A DNA stretch of 64,000 nt, taken from Chitinophaga niabensis. Lineage in GTDB: Bacteria > Bacteroidota > Bacteroidia > Chitinophagales > Chitinophagaceae. Below, in pieces: positions 17,135 through 26,755 of this stretch. How positions within the stretch are numbered: position 1 is the first letter of the stretch; each line of letters starts with the position of its first letter. The DNA lies in NCBI GenBank assembly GCA_017849435.1, contig JAFIGY010000014.1:1-64000 (forward strand), in the 5' to 3' direction. The notes under the pieces were generated by a model that saw only the letters and a program-made list of their open reading frames with translations, did not search any database and had not been told where the DNA came from. A program made the position numbers and the translations under genes.

Positions 17135-18580
17135 TTACGCGCTTATTTCATGTTTCGTGCGCCGCTTCCGTATATATTTCCTGGCATTCTGCCAGGCTCT
17201 GAAATAGAATTCCTTGTTGAACAGCTGGGAATCATTCATGGCTTTGTACACGAGGAACCCCGCAATGGGGAGCAGCACCGCATTGGCCAGCCACATCCCG
17301 CTCCAGGAGGCCATTACATCCTTTCTCGCCATCTTCTCGCCCAACATAAAGAATATGTTGAATATCACAAAGAATATAACGGCAAAGACCAATGGCGTAC
17401 CCAATCCGCCTTTACGGATGATAGAGCCTAACGGTGCGCCGATCAGGAATAATACGATGCAGGCCGCCGCCAGTGAGAATTTCCGCTGCCACTCCACTTT
17501 GAAGAGCGAGATACGGCCGAAATTGTCCGCATAGTCTTTTGCTGTGGAATTCAAAGCACTTTCTGCGTCCCGTATACTGGATTCCGCCCGCTCCACCACA
17601 TACCGCCGGGATTTCTCCGGAATGCTTTCATAAAAGGATTTTGTTTTCAAAGGCGGCGCAGCTGCCAGCCAGCCGGTATCTTTCCACTTGTAGAAGGGAT
17701 AGCGGGTGGTCACATAGGCATTCACGGTACGTCCGTAAACGGAATCCACTTTTCTCAGGGAGTCCAGCGCGAGGTCCAGCTGCCGGACATTGAGCATTTG
17801 CTGGTTGCCGGCAAAAACGTCTGTCGGCAAGCGTTTGAGCGCAAGGTCTGTAAGGTCGAAAGGCTTTTTGTATTTCTTGAAACCCAATCGTATCAGTTCA
17901 TTATTGCTGCTGCTGCGCATGCCTCCTTTATCCTCATATCGCCAGCCATTCTCCAATGTGAAATACAGGTACTTGTTATCAGGGGAAAGTTCCATCACCC
18001 CCTTTTCCGCCAGTATCAACCGTTCTTCCTTAACACCCTGTTGCCGTTCGTAGATGATCACCTGGTGAATGGTCTTGTTATCCGGATCTTTTTTGGCGAC
18101 TTTGATCACGTATCCCTCGAGGTCTTTATAAAACACGCCCTGCTTGATATTGAATGCAGGCTTTGATTTCGTGATGTCGTACAACAGGGATTTGGCGCGC
18201 AGGTTGGCCACGGGAATCACATAGTTGGAGATCAGGAAGGCCATAACGGCCACGCCTGTTGAGAAGAACAGCAGCGGCTGCATGAAGCGTACCAGGGAAA
18301 TACCGGCGGATTTGATCGCCACCAGTTCAAAACTTTCCCCGAGATTACCGAAGGTCATGATGGAGGACAGTAATACCGCCAACGGAAGGGCGAGCGGGAT
18401 CAGCCCCACGCTCGTATATACCAGCAGTTCCACGATCACGGGTGTGTCCAGCCCCTTGCCCACCAGGTCGTCGATGTACTTCCATACAAACTGCATGATA
18501 AGTACGAAAAAGGTCACGAAAAAGGTAACCACAAAGGGTCCGAAGAAGGTTTTTATGATGAGTTTATCGAGTTTCTTCAC
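17135..18580 (-). CDS. LptF/LptG family LPS export permease
   Basis: 481 aa with the YjgP/YjgQ layout: three N-terminal helices (about 12-110), a periplasmic beta-jellyroll domain (about 130-350, longer than in E. coli) and three C-terminal helices (about 370-460). N-terminal MKKLDKLIIKTFFGPFVV is typical of Bacteroidota members. Two copies of such permeases with LptB ATPase pull LPS from the inner membrane to the Lpt bridge. Only one is in the window. The start is a GTG at 18580. A -7 box on the minus strand (18662-18655) precedes it by 75 nt. Confidence 0.91.
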   Translation of the reverse strand: MKKLDKLIIKTFFGPFVVTFFVTFFVLIMQFVWKYIDDLVGKGLDTPVIVELLVYTSVGLIPLALPLAVLLSSIMTFGNLGESFELVAIKSAGISLVRFMQPLLFFSTGVAVMAFLISNYVIPVANLRAKSLLYDITKSKPAFNIKQGVFYKDLEGYVIKVAKKDPDNKTIHQVIIYERQQGVKEERLILAEKGVMELSPDNKYLYFTLENGWRYEDKGGMRSSSNNELIRLGFKKYKKPFDLTDLALKRLPTDVFAGNQQMLNVRQLDLALDSLRKVDSVYGRTVNAYVTTRYPFYKWKDTGWLAAAPPLKTKSFYESIPEKSRRYVVERAESSIRDAESALNSTAKDYADNFGRISLFKVEWQRKFSLAAACIVLFLIGAPLGSIIRKGGLGTPLVFAVIFFVIFNIFFMLGEKMARKDVMASWSGMWLANAVLLPIAGFLVYKAMNDSQLFNKEFYFRAWQNARKYIRKRRTKHEISA

Positions 18581-18654
18581 AACCGGTGAATGAAAATAAA
18601 ATTAAAAAATGTAAAACTAACTGATATTCAATATACTTTTATATCCTGAATGCA

Positions 18655-18662
18655 CAAAGTTA
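18655..18662 (-). promoter_or_regulatory. -7 box TAACTTTG of lptF/G-type gene
   Basis: Reading the minus strand from 18662 gives TAACTTTG, an exact TAnnTTTG match, 75 nt upstream of the GTG start. Confidence 0.45.
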
Positions 18663-18721
18663 ACACGAATCGCGGTAGCTCGTAGCAGGTATCGTCTCAA
18701 AAAAGCGTTAATTTATTGAAT

Positions 18722-19327
18722 ATGGACAGGTATACGCTTCATTCCGCAGAGCAGCGGATCGTTATGGATGCGGACTGGTTGCTGGCCAAGAATCGCATTA
18801 TTGAAAAGGTTTTTTATTTGTTCGGTGCGTTGCACGTGGCGATGGAAGGGGATGTGGGGGTGAGGGGTTTCCCTTTGCCCAATGCACAGTCCGCCAAAAT
18901 ATCCAAAGGTGAGCAATACCTTGGGCTGCCCTACGTGATCCTCGACTATCCCCGGCTGTTTGGCCGTGACAGCATCTTTGCCTGCCGCACTTTTTTCTGG
19001 TGGGGACGTTTTTTCAGCATCACACTGCACCTGGCGGGAGAGGCGCTGGAACAATACAAGTCTGCACTGGTACAGGCACAGGAAAGACTGGCAGCGGATC
19101 ACTGGCACGTTTGTGTACAGGATGATCCCTGGCAGCATCACTTTGAAGCAGATAATTACCGCACCATCGCTTCGCTTACACCGGAACAGTGGGGAAGCCT
19201 GCTCCAAAAGCCATTTGTGAAGCTGGCAAAGCGGTACGACTTATCAGTCTGGGAAAAAATAATACCCTATGCGGTAGCCGGTTACGCATCGCTGCTGGGT
19301 ATGCTGAAAGGGGAGGAACAGGTTTAG
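18722..19327 (+). CDS. conserved protein of unknown function
   Basis: 201 aa, no signal peptide or membrane helix. I do not recognise a named domain. It is rich in aromatic residues, with a notable FACRTFFWWGRFFS segment near the middle and a C-terminal amphipathic part. The length, codon usage and lack of a convincing alternative frame support a real gene. It is convergent with the START-like gene and overlaps it by 4 nt at the stop codons. Confidence 0.7.
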   Translation: MDRYTLHSAEQRIVMDADWLLAKNRIIEKVFYLFGALHVAMEGDVGVRGFPLPNAQSAKISKGEQYLGLPYVILDYPRLFGRDSIFACRTFFWWGRFFSITLHLAGEALEQYKSALVQAQERLAADHWHVCVQDDPWQHHFEADNYRTIASLTPEQWGSLLQKPFVKLAKRYDLSVWEKIIPYAVAGYASLLGMLKGEEQV

Positions 19328-19704
19328 TTGCCGATACGGTGAAAGAGATCTTTGATCTGGTAGTCCCAAAGCTGACTCTGATCCGCCACTTCCTTCTTTT
19401 CTGCAAAATCCCTGATCACGAGTATGGTCATGTTCGTCACTTCAGATATCTGGATCCTGAATTCGAAGTATTCTCCTTTGGGAGCATGGAGCCAACGTAA
19501 ACGTATAAACTCGTCTTCTTCCTGTTCCAGTACTTCTGCTTCTTCCGCCGATCCGTTCCAGGAAAAAGAGAAAACATTATCTCTGAAATCTACTTTATCT
19601 GCAAACCATTCCTGCAGGCCTGCCGGGGTGGATAGAAATTCATATAGGATACTTGGAGAGCACCGTACCGGATATTCTAACTCATATTGCACTTTCTTTG
19701 ACAT
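19324..19704 (-). CDS. START-like/SRPBCC domain protein
   Basis: 126-aa cytoplasmic protein with the helix-grip START/AHSA1-like pattern: an opening strand plus SPSILYEFLSTPAGLQEWFADKV, the substrate-cavity strands in the middle, and a long C-terminal helix with LWDYQIKDLFHRIG. Bacteroidota carry this single-domain START-like protein as a conserved gene near the primary sigma factor. Its ligand is not known. Confidence 0.82.
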   Translation of the reverse strand: MSKKVQYELEYPVRCSPSILYEFLSTPAGLQEWFADKVDFRDNVFSFSWNGSAEEAEVLEQEEDEFIRLRWLHAPKGEYFEFRIQISEVTNMTILVIRDFAEKKEVADQSQLWDYQIKDLFHRIGN

Positions 19705-20087
19705 CGCTCAGTATAAATTAAATAATCAAAACCATCTGCCTGCAATTATAGAAAATTATTTATTCTATCAAAATAAATTTCCTGTTTTTTCGAACCGGTT
19801 AACTCCTTCATTTTCACGTGTGATTATATTTTGAAATATGATCTTTCTTGCTTATATATGCCCCGGTTCCTGGCAGTTTCGCCGAAAAGATACAATGATT
19901 ACATGTGAAAAGAACGTCAGCTTTTGTGAAATAACTATAAGTCTTGCAAACATATCGACAACAATCGATTTAGCTTAAAAAGGTTTCAATAATAAGAAGT
20001 TTTTTTTGGGAGGTATCTAAAAAAAGTTATTTTTGTCTAGCATTCTTCTAAATTAACTTTTTTTTAACCTGTAACTGTTCCCGTGCT
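19705..20087. other. AT-rich upstream region of the sigma factor gene
   Basis: About 380 nt with no credible gene. The only recognisable signal is the promoter at 20006-20035, with a long T-rich leader before the ATG. Confidence 0.6.
20006..20035 (+). promoter_or_regulatory. primary-sigma promoter (TTG-N19-TATTTTTG)
   Basis: TTG at 20006-20008 and TATTTTTG at 20028-20035 with 19 nt between: a full match to the Bacteroidota -33/-7 consensus, 52 nt before the sigma factor ATG. Confidence 0.75.
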
Positions 20088-20963
20088 ATGTCAATGCGCC
20101 AACTCAAAATCACGAAGTCGATCACCAATCGTGAGTCTCAGTCGTTAGAAAAGTACTTGCAGGAGATCGGCAAAGTGGATCTCATTACGCCGGAAGAAGA
20201 AGTGAACCTGGCTATCCGCATCAAACAGGGTGACCAGCGTGCTTTGGAGAAACTTACAAAAGCGAACCTGCGCTTTGTGGTTTCCGTTGCTAAACAATAT
20301 CAGAACCAGGGCTTATCCCTCAGTGATCTGATCAACGAAGGCAACCTTGGCCTTATCAAAGCAGCCCAGCGTTTTGATGAAACCCGTGGTTTCAAGTTCA
20401 TCTCCTATGCCGTTTGGTGGATTCGTCAATCTATCCTCCAGGCACTGGCAGAGCAATCCCGTATCGTACGTCTTCCGCTGAACAAAGTGGGCCTCTCCAA
20501 CAAGATCAGCAAGGCATATTCCCAACTGGAACAGGAGTTTGAAAGGGAACCCTCTCCCGACGAGCTCGCCACCATCCTCGAGATCAATACAGAAGAAGTG
20601 GAAGCCACCCTCGGTGTGGCCGCCCGCCATGTATCCATGGATGCACCCTTTATTGACGGGGAAGACAATTCCCTTCTGGATGTGCTCGAAAATCCGAATG
20701 CTGTTAGCGCGGATGAAGAGCTGGATCATCATGATTCCCTCCGCCGCGAGATCGAACGTTCGCTCTCTACGCTCACCGACCGCCAGAAAGATGTGATCAT
20801 GCTCTATTTCGGCATCGGTGTGGAACATCCCATGTCCCTCGAAGATATCGGTGAAAAATTTGGCCTCACCCGCGAAAGGGTGCGCCAGATCAAAGATAAA
20901 GCCATCACTAAGCTGCGTACTACCTCCCGGAGCAAGCTACTCCGCAACTACCTGGGAGGCTGA
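20088..20963 (+). CDS. rpoD: primary RNA polymerase sigma factor (sigma-70/SigA)
   Basis: 291 aa, the short primary sigma typical of Bacteroidota, without the long region 1.1. Region 1.2 is [22 protein letters not shown], split here by numbering (residues 3-24). Region 2 covers [22 protein letters not shown] and the -10-binding [14 protein letters not shown]. Region 3 is at about 130-190, and region 4 ends in the HTH with [19 protein letters not shown]. It directs RNA polymerase to housekeeping promoters, including the TAnnTTTG boxes listed here. ATG 20094 (two codons in) is an equally good start. Confidence 0.96.
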   Translation: MSMRQLKITKSITNRESQSLEKYLQEIGKVDLITPEEEVNLAIRIKQGDQRALEKLTKANLRFVVSVAKQYQNQGLSLSDLINEGNLGLIKAAQRFDETRGFKFISYAVWWIRQSILQALAEQSRIVRLPLNKVGLSNKISKAYSQLEQEFEREPSPDELATILEINTEEVEATLGVAARHVSMDAPFIDGEDNSLLDVLENPNAVSADEELDHHDSLRREIERSLSTLTDRQKDVIMLYFGIGVEHPMSLEDIGEKFGLTRERVRQIKDKAITKLRTTSRSKLLRNYLGG

Positions 20964-20998
20964 TCTATACGAAAAGCTGTCTGAAGCATAAAAAAATT

Positions 20999-21032
20999 AA
21001 GAAGAGGCGCATACTTTGCGTCTCTTCTTGTT
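20999..21032 (+). terminator. intrinsic terminator after rpoD
   Basis: AAGAAGAG-G-CGCA-TACTT-TGCG-T-CTCTTCTT hairpin followed by a short T-rich stretch. Confidence 0.75.
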
Positions 21033-21043
21033 AAAAGAAACGC

Positions 21044-21051
21044 TATTTTTG
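21044..21051 (+). promoter_or_regulatory. -7 box TATTTTTG of ffh
   Basis: Exact TAnnTTTG match 63 nt before the ffh ATG, just after the rpoD terminator. No clear -33 TTG is seen at normal spacing. Confidence 0.55.
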
Positions 21052-21114
21052 CAGTCCGAATGGTGAATACGGTTATTCACCATTTTTTATTGGAATCATC
21101 AACATACAAACAAC

Positions 21115-22440
21115 ATGTTTGAATCATTATCGGAACGGCTCGAGTCGGCCTTCAAACAGCTGAAAGGGGAAGGACGCATTTCGGAGATCAATATCGCCAC
21201 TACGGTGAAGGAGATTCGCAGGGCTTTGGTGGACGCGGACGTGAACTACAAGATAGCAAAGGAATTTACCGATAAAGTAAAGGATAAGGCCCTGGGCGAA
21301 AAGGTGATCACCGCCATTTCACCCGGCCAGCTCATGGTCAAGATCGTAAAGGATGAGTTGGCGGAGCTGATGGGGAATACGGAGGTGGAACTGGATCTGA
21401 AAACAACCAATCCTACCGTGATCCTGATTGCGGGGCTGCAGGGTTCCGGTAAGACCACCTTTTCCGGAAAGCTGGCCAATTTCCTCAAGACGAAGAAGAA
21501 CAAGAAACCCTTGCTGGTGGCGGCGGACATTTACCGTCCTGCGGCGATCGACCAGTTGAAGGTGCTGGGCGGTCAGATAGATGTGGATGTTTACAGCGAG
21601 CCGGAGAACAAGAATGCCGTGCAGATTGCGGAGAATGCCGTGAAAGAGGCGAAAGCCAAAGGATATAATGTTGTGATCGTGGATACCGCCGGCCGTCTGG
21701 CTGTGGATGAGGCGATGATGACCGAGGTGGCCAATGTGAAAACTGCAGTGAAGCCGCAGGAAATCCTGTTCGTGGTGGACTCCATGACCGGTCAGGATGC
21801 GGTGAATACCGCCAAGGCCTTCAATGACCGGCTGGATTTCTCCGGGGTGGTGCTCACCAAGCTGGATGGCGATACCCGAGGTGGTGCGGCCCTCACCATC
21901 AAGTATACCGTACAGAAGCCCATCAAGTTCGTGAGCATGGGCGAAAAGCTGGATACGCTTGATGTATTCTATCCGGAACGTATGGCCCAGCGTATCCTCG
22001 GCATGGGTGATATCACCACCCTCGTAGAGCGGGCGCAGGAGCAGTTCAATGAAGAACAGGCCAAGAAGCTCGAGAAGAAGATCCGCCAGAACCAGTTCGA
22101 TTTCGACGATTTCAAAGAACAGTTACAGCAGATCAAGAAGATGGGCAGCATCAAGGACCTGCTGGGCATGATCCCCGGTGTAGGCAAGGCTGTTAAGGAC
22201 CTGGACATCAGCGACGACGCCTTCAAGGGCATCGAGGCGATGATCAATTCCATGACCCCCTCCGAAAGGGCCAACCCGGACCTGATAGACGGCAGTCGCC
22301 GTAAGCGGATCGCGAAAGGGGCCGGCAAAGAGATACAGGATGTGAACCAGTTCATGAAGCAGTTTGAGCAGATGCGGGGAATGATGAAGATGATGAACAA
22401 AATGCCGGGTGGCGCAAGGGGAATGAAGACGAGAGGGTAG
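21115..22440 (+). CDS. ffh: signal recognition particle GTPase Ffh
   Basis: 441 aa. N domain (1-90), G domain with G1 GLQGSGKTT, DTAGRL (G3) and TKLDGD (G4), and a methionine-rich M domain (about 300-441) ending in EQMRGMMKMMNKMPGG for signal-sequence and 4.5S RNA binding. With FtsY it delivers nascent membrane proteins to SecYEG. It heads the conserved ffh-rpsP-rimM-trmD-rplS neighbourhood. Confidence 0.97.
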   Translation: MFESLSERLESAFKQLKGEGRISEINIATTVKEIRRALVDADVNYKIAKEFTDKVKDKALGEKVITAISPGQLMVKIVKDELAELMGNTEVELDLKTTNPTVILIAGLQGSGKTTFSGKLANFLKTKKNKKPLLVAADIYRPAAIDQLKVLGGQIDVDVYSEPENKNAVQIAENAVKEAKAKGYNVVIVDTAGRLAVDEAMMTEVANVKTAVKPQEILFVVDSMTGQDAVNTAKAFNDRLDFSGVVLTKLDGDTRGGAALTIKYTVQKPIKFVSMGEKLDTLDVFYPERMAQRILGMGDITTLVERAQEQFNEEQAKKLEKKIRQNQFDFDDFKEQLQQIKKMGSIKDLLGMIPGVGKAVKDLDISDDAFKGIEAMINSMTPSERANPDLIDGSRRKRIAKGAGKEIQDVNQFMKQFEQMRGMMKMMNKMPGGARGMKTRG

Positions 22441-22600
22441 GGGAATTAAGAATTATCAATTGCGAATGGAAGATCGGTGCGGATTCATTTGCCTGTTTTG
22501 TTGAAAATACCAATTCGTAATTTGTAAATTTTTATAAATCAATTCGTAATTCGTAATTCATAATTGTCAATTGAAAAAATTTGGGCATTTTGAATTTATG
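22441..22600. repeat. AT-rich AATTCGTAATT repeats
   Basis: Between ffh and rpsP are several copies of AATTCGTAATT-like words (22512-22522, 22540-22562) and an inverted set near 22443-22466 (AATTAAGAATTATCAATTGCGAA). This is low-complexity intergenic sequence of a kind common in Bacteroidota. A related word occurs at 29513-29527. Confidence 0.55.
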
Positions 22601-22611
22601 CGCTACATTTG
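22581..22611 (+). promoter_or_regulatory. rpsP promoter (TTG-N20-TACATTTG)
   Basis: TTG at 22581-22583 and TACATTTG at 22604-22611, 60 nt before the rpsP ATG. It gives the ribosomal operon a start independent of ffh. Confidence 0.65.
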
Positions 22612-22670
22612 CTCCCCCAATATAGAAACAAAATTTTTTAACCACTCGCAAAAAATAATTCGACTTATTT

Positions 22671-23129
22671 ATGCCAGTAAAGATCAGATTACAGAGACAC
22701 GGCGCGAAAAAGAGACCTTTTTACTTTATTGTTGTGGCAGACGCCCGCGCGCCCAGGGATGGTAAATTCATCCAGAAAATCGGTACCTACAATCCTTTGA
22801 CCGTACCGGCTTCTATCAACATCGATACGCAGAAAGCGTTGCGCTGGCTGCAGAAAGGTGCACAACCTACCGATACTGTTAGAAGGATCCTTTCTTTCAA
22901 AGGTGTACTTTACCTGAAACACCTCCTGAGAGGGGTGAAGCTCGGCCTGTTCGATGAGCCTACGGCTTATACCAAATTCGAGCAATGGCAGGCAGATCAC
23001 GAAGAAAAAGTGTCCGCCCGTCGTGAGCACCAGAAGAGAGCTGCCCGTACAGCTACGCCTGTTGTAAGAAAAGTAGAAGATGCTCCTGCCGCTCCTTCCG
23101 CTGAAGGCGAAGGTGGCGCTGAAGCATAA
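22671..23129 (+). CDS. rpsP: 30S ribosomal protein S16
   Basis: 152 aa. The S16 core (1-85) starts [18 protein letters not shown] and contains the conserved [20 protein letters not shown] long Ala/Glu-rich C-terminal extension (about 110-152) is usual in Bacteroidota. It stabilises the 5' domain of the 30S subunit. Confidence 0.97.
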   Translation: MPVKIRLQRHGAKKRPFYFIVVADARAPRDGKFIQKIGTYNPLTVPASINIDTQKALRWLQKGAQPTDTVRRILSFKGVLYLKHLLRGVKLGLFDEPTAYTKFEQWQADHEEKVSARREHQKRAARTATPVVRKVEDAPAAPSAEGEGGAEA

Positions 23130-23148
23130 TGTTTCACACATCATATTT

Positions 23149-23192
23149 CAAAAAGGGAAGATTTGTTCGCAAAGATTCCCTTTTTGCTTTTT
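23149..23192 (+). terminator. hairpin between rpsP and rimM
   Basis: CAAAAAGGGAA ... TTCCCTTTTTG (23149-23159 with 23177-23187), an 11-bp stem with a partly paired inner loop, followed by CTTTTT. It is a probable partial terminator that lowers expression of rimM/trmD relative to S16. Confidence 0.7.
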
Positions 23193-23207
23193 AACCGGCA
23201 TCCCATC

Positions 23208-23729
23208 ATGGCCAATTACTTTCATATCGGGAAGCTCTCCGCTACTTATGGTACGGAGGGAGAACTGATCCTCCGGCACAGCCTGGGGAAGCGGACGGCA
23301 TTGAAAGATGTAACGGCCGTATTCATCGAAGAGCGGAAGAACAGCTTCCTGCCTTTTTTTGTAGAAAAAGCCAAAGCCAAAGACCACGAGCATATCTATC
23401 TCAAGCTGGAAGGGGTGAATACCCGGGAGGAGGCGAGGAGACTGCTGCAGAAGGGGATCTACCTGGAGGAGAAGGACTTCAAAGGCCTGGCATCCGCGTC
23501 CGCCCCGCTGTCCCTTTTAGGCTACAAAGTGGAAGACAAACAGCAGGGGCCGCTTGGAGAGATCGAAGAGATCATCGAAATGCCGCTGCAGGTGCTGGCC
23601 AAGGTCACCTTCCGGGAGAAAGAACTGCTGCTGCCCCTGAATGAGCAAACCCTGCTGAAAGTGGACAAGAAGCAGCAGATCGTACACATTGAGCTGCCGG
23701 AAGGCTTGCTGGACGTATATTTGGACTAA
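23208..23729 (+). CDS. rimM: ribosome maturation factor RimM
   Basis: 173 aa. An N-terminal OB-like domain starts [19 protein letters not shown] and a PRC-barrel C-terminal domain includes [31 protein letters not shown]. It binds S19 and helps 30S head assembly. The ATG at 23208 is used. The longer reading from 23163 lies inside the rpsP-rimM hairpin. Confidence 0.94.
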   Translation: MANYFHIGKLSATYGTEGELILRHSLGKRTALKDVTAVFIEERKNSFLPFFVEKAKAKDHEHIYLKLEGVNTREEARRLLQKGIYLEEKDFKGLASASAPLSLLGYKVEDKQQGPLGEIEEIIEMPLQVLAKVTFREKELLLPLNEQTLLKVDKKQQIVHIELPEGLLDVYLD

Positions 23730-23743
23730 TCAAAACAATTCCT

Positions 23744-24424
23744 ATGCGGATAGATATCATTACCGTATTGCCAGAACTGCTGGAAAGCCCTTTTGCGCAT
23801 TCTATCATGAAACGCGCGCGGAGCAAGGGCTTACTGGAAGTGAACGTGCATCACCTCCGGCAGTACTCCAACCTGCGTCAGAACCAGGTGGACGACTATC
23901 AGTTCGGTGGCGGAGCAGGGATGGTGATGATGATAGAGCCGCTGGTGAATGCCATTGAGGCGCTGCAAAAGGAGATCACCTACGACGAGGTTATCTATCT
24001 GACCCCGGATGGCGCCACTTTCAACCAGAAAATGGCTAACCGGCTGTCCCTCAAAGGCAACCTGCTCCTGATCTGCGGACATTATAAGGGGATTGATGAG
24101 CGGGTGCGGGAACATTTTGTGACCATGGAGGTCTCCATCGGGGATTTTGTGCTGTCCGGCGGGGAGCTGGCCGCTGCCGTATTGGTAGATGCTATCGGGA
24201 GACTGTTGCCCGGAGTGCTCAATGATGAAACCTCCGCACTGTTCGATTCCTTCCAGGACAACCTCCTGGCTCCCCCGGTATATACCCGCCCGGAGGAGTT
24301 CCGGGGCTGGAAAGTGCCGGCTGTGCTCATGAGCGGGGATCACCGGAAGATCGAAGAATGGCGGCACGAGGAGGCGCTGAAAAGGACCCGGGAACGCCGC
24401 CCCGACCTGTTGAAACACGACTGA
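23744..24424 (+). CDS. trmD: tRNA (guanine37-N1)-methyltransferase
   Basis: 226-aa SPOUT enzyme. The SAM-binding trefoil knot is visible as [14 protein letters not shown] and [15 protein letters not shown], and the C-terminal helical domain has [10 protein letters not shown]. It methylates G37 of tRNAs that read CNN codons and so prevents frameshifting. It follows rimM by 14 nt. Confidence 0.97.
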   Translation: MRIDIITVLPELLESPFAHSIMKRARSKGLLEVNVHHLRQYSNLRQNQVDDYQFGGGAGMVMMIEPLVNAIEALQKEITYDEVIYLTPDGATFNQKMANRLSLKGNLLLICGHYKGIDERVREHFVTMEVSIGDFVLSGGELAAAVLVDAIGRLLPGVLNDETSALFDSFQDNLLAPPVYTRPEEFRGWKVPAVLMSGDHRKIEEWRHEEALKRTRERRPDLLKHD

Positions 24425-24457
24425 CCTATTTATTTTTTTAAAAACCGGGAAAAGGTC

Positions 24458-24487
24458 TTGGTTTTTGGATATTCTTCCTTACCTTTG
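24458..24487 (+). promoter_or_regulatory. rplS promoter (TTG-N19-TACCTTTG)
   Basis: TTG at 24458-24460 and TACCTTTG at 24480-24487, spacing 19 nt, 22 nt before the rplS ATG. L19 can therefore be transcribed separately from trmD. Confidence 0.7.
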
Positions 24488-24509
24488 CCGTCCCATAAAT
24501 AATTGAAAG

Positions 24510-24857
24510 ATGAACGCAATTTCTTTTGTTCACGAGCAGCTGACTGCCAACAAGGAATATCCGAAGTTTAAAGCCGGTGACAATATCACCGTTAACTATA
24601 AGATTGTGGAAGGTAACAAGGAGCGTATCCAATCCTTCAAAGGGGATGTGGTAAAGATCCAGGGTACCGGTTTCACAGCTTCTTTCACTGTGCGTAAGAT
24701 CTCCGACGGAGTAGGCGTGGAAAGGCTGTTCCCTTTATATTCTCCGAACATCGACTCTATTGTACTGAATAAAGTGGGTAAGGTTAGAAGGGCTAAGCTG
24801 TACTACCTGCGTGACCGTCAGGGTAAAGCTGCACGTATCAAGGAAAAAAGGGTTTAG
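24510..24857 (+). CDS. rplS: 50S ribosomal protein L19
   Basis: 115 aa with the KOW-like core: [55 protein letters not shown] and the basic end [20 protein letters not shown]. It sits at the 30S-50S interface. It has its own promoter and is followed by a GC-rich terminator. Confidence 0.97.
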   Translation: MNAISFVHEQLTANKEYPKFKAGDNITVNYKIVEGNKERIQSFKGDVVKIQGTGFTASFTVRKISDGVGVERLFPLYSPNIDSIVLNKVGKVRRAKLYYLRDRQGKAARIKEKRV

Positions 24858-24881
24858 TATAAATACAGGGAAATTAGTGAT

Positions 24882-24915
24882 GACGGGGGCCCGGCGGGCT
24901 CCCGTTCTTGTTTTC
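24882..24915 (+). terminator. intrinsic terminator after rplS
   Basis: ACGGGGGCCC-GGC-GGGCTCCCGT hairpin followed by TCTTGTTTTCTT. Confidence 0.85.
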
Positions 24916-24945
24916 TTAAAAGTTAATTAAAGTGCCTGTGGAAGA

Positions 24946-24976
24946 TTGAAAAAGCCCGAATTAATATCTATCTTTG
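24946..24976 (+). promoter_or_regulatory. tatA promoter (TTG-N20-TATCTTTG)
   Basis: TTG at 24946-24948 and TATCTTTG at 24969-24976, 27 nt before the ATG at 25004. Confidence 0.65.
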
Positions 24977-25003
24977 TTAGCTAAACATTATAAAAACTGA
25001 GAA

Positions 25004-25231
25004 ATGACTGCAATTTTTGTTAAATCACCGCTTTTACTCTTCCAAGAACTCGGTATGACTGAACTGCTCCTGATCGCGCTGGTGGTATTGCTCCTGTTTG
25101 GTGGCAAAAAGATCCCTGAACTGATGCGTGGCCTGGGTAAAGGCATCCGTGAGTTCAAAGATGCGAAAGATAACGTGCGCCGTGAGGTAGAAGAAGGCAT
25201 GAGAGATTCCGATACCAAGAGCAACAACTAA
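25004..25231 (+). CDS. tatA: TatA/E-type twin-arginine translocase subunit
   Basis: 75 aa: a short N-terminus, one membrane helix ([17 protein letters not shown]) with the [23 protein letters not shown] hinge and amphipathic helix (cited in part), and a charged tail. It forms the pore part of the Tat system. It is pertinent here because sod, the phosphoesterase and GH116 in this window carry Tat-like signals. TatC is not in the window. Confidence 0.93.
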   Translation: MTAIFVKSPLLLFQELGMTELLLIALVVLLLFGGKKIPELMRGLGKGIREFKDAKDNVRREVEEGMRDSDTKSNN

Positions 25232-25288
25232 GAGAGTAGAGGACGTCCGATTTTTGTAGAGATCTCCCATTGTAAGATTTAAACTGGT

Positions 25289-26740
25289 TTGGGTTTGACT
25301 GAATTCAGCAGTATATCGTCTTTTCATGAGGCGTTGTATGCCGGAAAAACGACCTGCGAGTCCACAGTACGCATGTACCTTGACCGGATTGAGCAGTCCC
25401 GGCATCTCAATGCATACCTGGAAGTATTTACCGATGAAGCCCTTGAACAGGCGCGAGCGCTGGATGCACAGATATATCGCGGAGAGCGCCCGGGCCGGTT
25501 GGCCGGTGTGGTAGTGGGTATTAAGGATGTAATATGCTACAAAGGCCACGTTGTAACGGCGGCCTCGAAAATACTGGAGGGATTCACGTCCCTCTTTTCT
25601 GCTACGGCCGTGGAACGGCTCATCAGGGAAGGCGCCATCATCATCGGGCGCCTTAATTGTGATGAGTTCGCCATGGGTTCCACCAACGAGAATTCCGCAT
25701 ACGGGAAAGTATTGAACGCTTTGGACAATACCCGTGTGCCGGGAGGTTCCTCCGGTGGTTCCGCGGTGGCCGTGCAGGCAGGGCTTTGCCAGGTGAGTCT
25801 TGGCAGCGACACCGGCGGCTCCGTACGCCAGCCGGCCGATTTTTGTGGTATTGTAGGCTTGAAACCGACCTATGGCAGGATCTCCCGCCATGGGTTGATT
25901 GCATATGCCTCTTCTTTTGATCAGATCGGGATTTTTGGCGTGAATATTGCAGATGTGGCCTTGGTTCTACAAATCATGGCAGGACCGGACGCTTACGACA
26001 GTACCGCGTCCCAAAGTGAAGTCCCTGATTATCAAGCGTATCTCCGGCACAATAAAAACCGGAAATTTGCGTATTTAAAAGACGCTTTGCATCATGAAGG
26101 CCTCGATGCCGAGATGCGGGCGGGATACGAAAGCTTCTTTGAACAACTGAAATCCGAAGGTCACACCGTAGAAGGGGTGAATTTCGATTACCTGGACTAT
26201 GTAGTGGCGGCCTATTATGTTCTGACCACGGCAGAAGCCTCCAGTAACCTGAGCCGGTTCGACGGGGTGAAGTACGGTTACCGTACTCCCGGGAAGAATT
26301 TGGACCTGACCGATTTTTACAAAAAAAGCCGGTCAGAAGGTTTTGGAAAAGAGGTAAAACGCCGTATTTTACTGGGCACTTTTGTACTGAGCGCGGGCTA
26401 TTACGATGCTTATTACACCAAAGCCCAGCAGGTAAGAAGGCTGGTGGTGGAGAAGATGCAAAGCATCCTGGCGGAATATGACGCTATCCTGCTGCCTACG
26501 GTACCTTCCACGGCATTCCGGATCGGAGAGAAAATGGAAGATCCGATTGCCATGTATCTGGCCGACATTTATACCGTTTTGGCCAACCTGACCGGCGTAC
26601 CGGCGATTTCAGTACCTTTGCACCGGCATTCAAACGGAATGCCTTACGGCGTACAGATCATCACGAAGGAGTTTGACGAAGGGAACTTGTTACAGATAGC
26701 ACACAACATGTTGCAAGAGCAACAAGTAAACATAGTATAA
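25289..26740 (+). CDS. gatA: glutamyl-tRNA(Gln) amidotransferase subunit A
   Basis: 483-aa amidase-signature enzyme. With a TTG start at 25289, the Ser-cisSer-Lys triad falls at Lys79 (GIKDVICYKG), Ser154 (GGSSGGSA) and Ser178 (GSDTGGSVRQP), the same numbers as in the characterised staphylococcal GatA, which supports this start. No ATG exists near the N-terminus. It releases ammonia from glutamine for GatB to amidate Glu-tRNA(Gln) or Asp-tRNA(Asn). gatB and gatC are not adjacent. Confidence 0.94.
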   Translation: MGLTEFSSISSFHEALYAGKTTCESTVRMYLDRIEQSRHLNAYLEVFTDEALEQARALDAQIYRGERPGRLAGVVVGIKDVICYKGHVVTAASKILEGFTSLFSATAVERLIREGAIIIGRLNCDEFAMGSTNENSAYGKVLNALDNTRVPGGSSGGSAVAVQAGLCQVSLGSDTGGSVRQPADFCGIVGLKPTYGRISRHGLIAYASSFDQIGIFGVNIADVALVLQIMAGPDAYDSTASQSEVPDYQAYLRHNKNRKFAYLKDALHHEGLDAEMRAGYESFFEQLKSEGHTVEGVNFDYLDYVVAAYYVLTTAEASSNLSRFDGVKYGYRTPGKNLDLTDFYKKSRSEGFGKEVKRRILLGTFVLSAGYYDAYYTKAQQVRRLVVEKMQSILAEYDAILLPTVPSTAFRIGEKMEDPIAMYLADIYTVLANLTGVPAISVPLHRHSNGMPYGVQIITKEFDEGNLLQIAHNMLQEQQVNIV

Positions 26741-26755
26741 AACAAACATCAGTGT

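Noticed and set aside
22441-22600. AATTCGTAATT repeats as a CRISPR or regulatory array
   Set aside because: The words are short, irregular and AT-only, and there are no regular spacers. They are intergenic low-complexity sequence.
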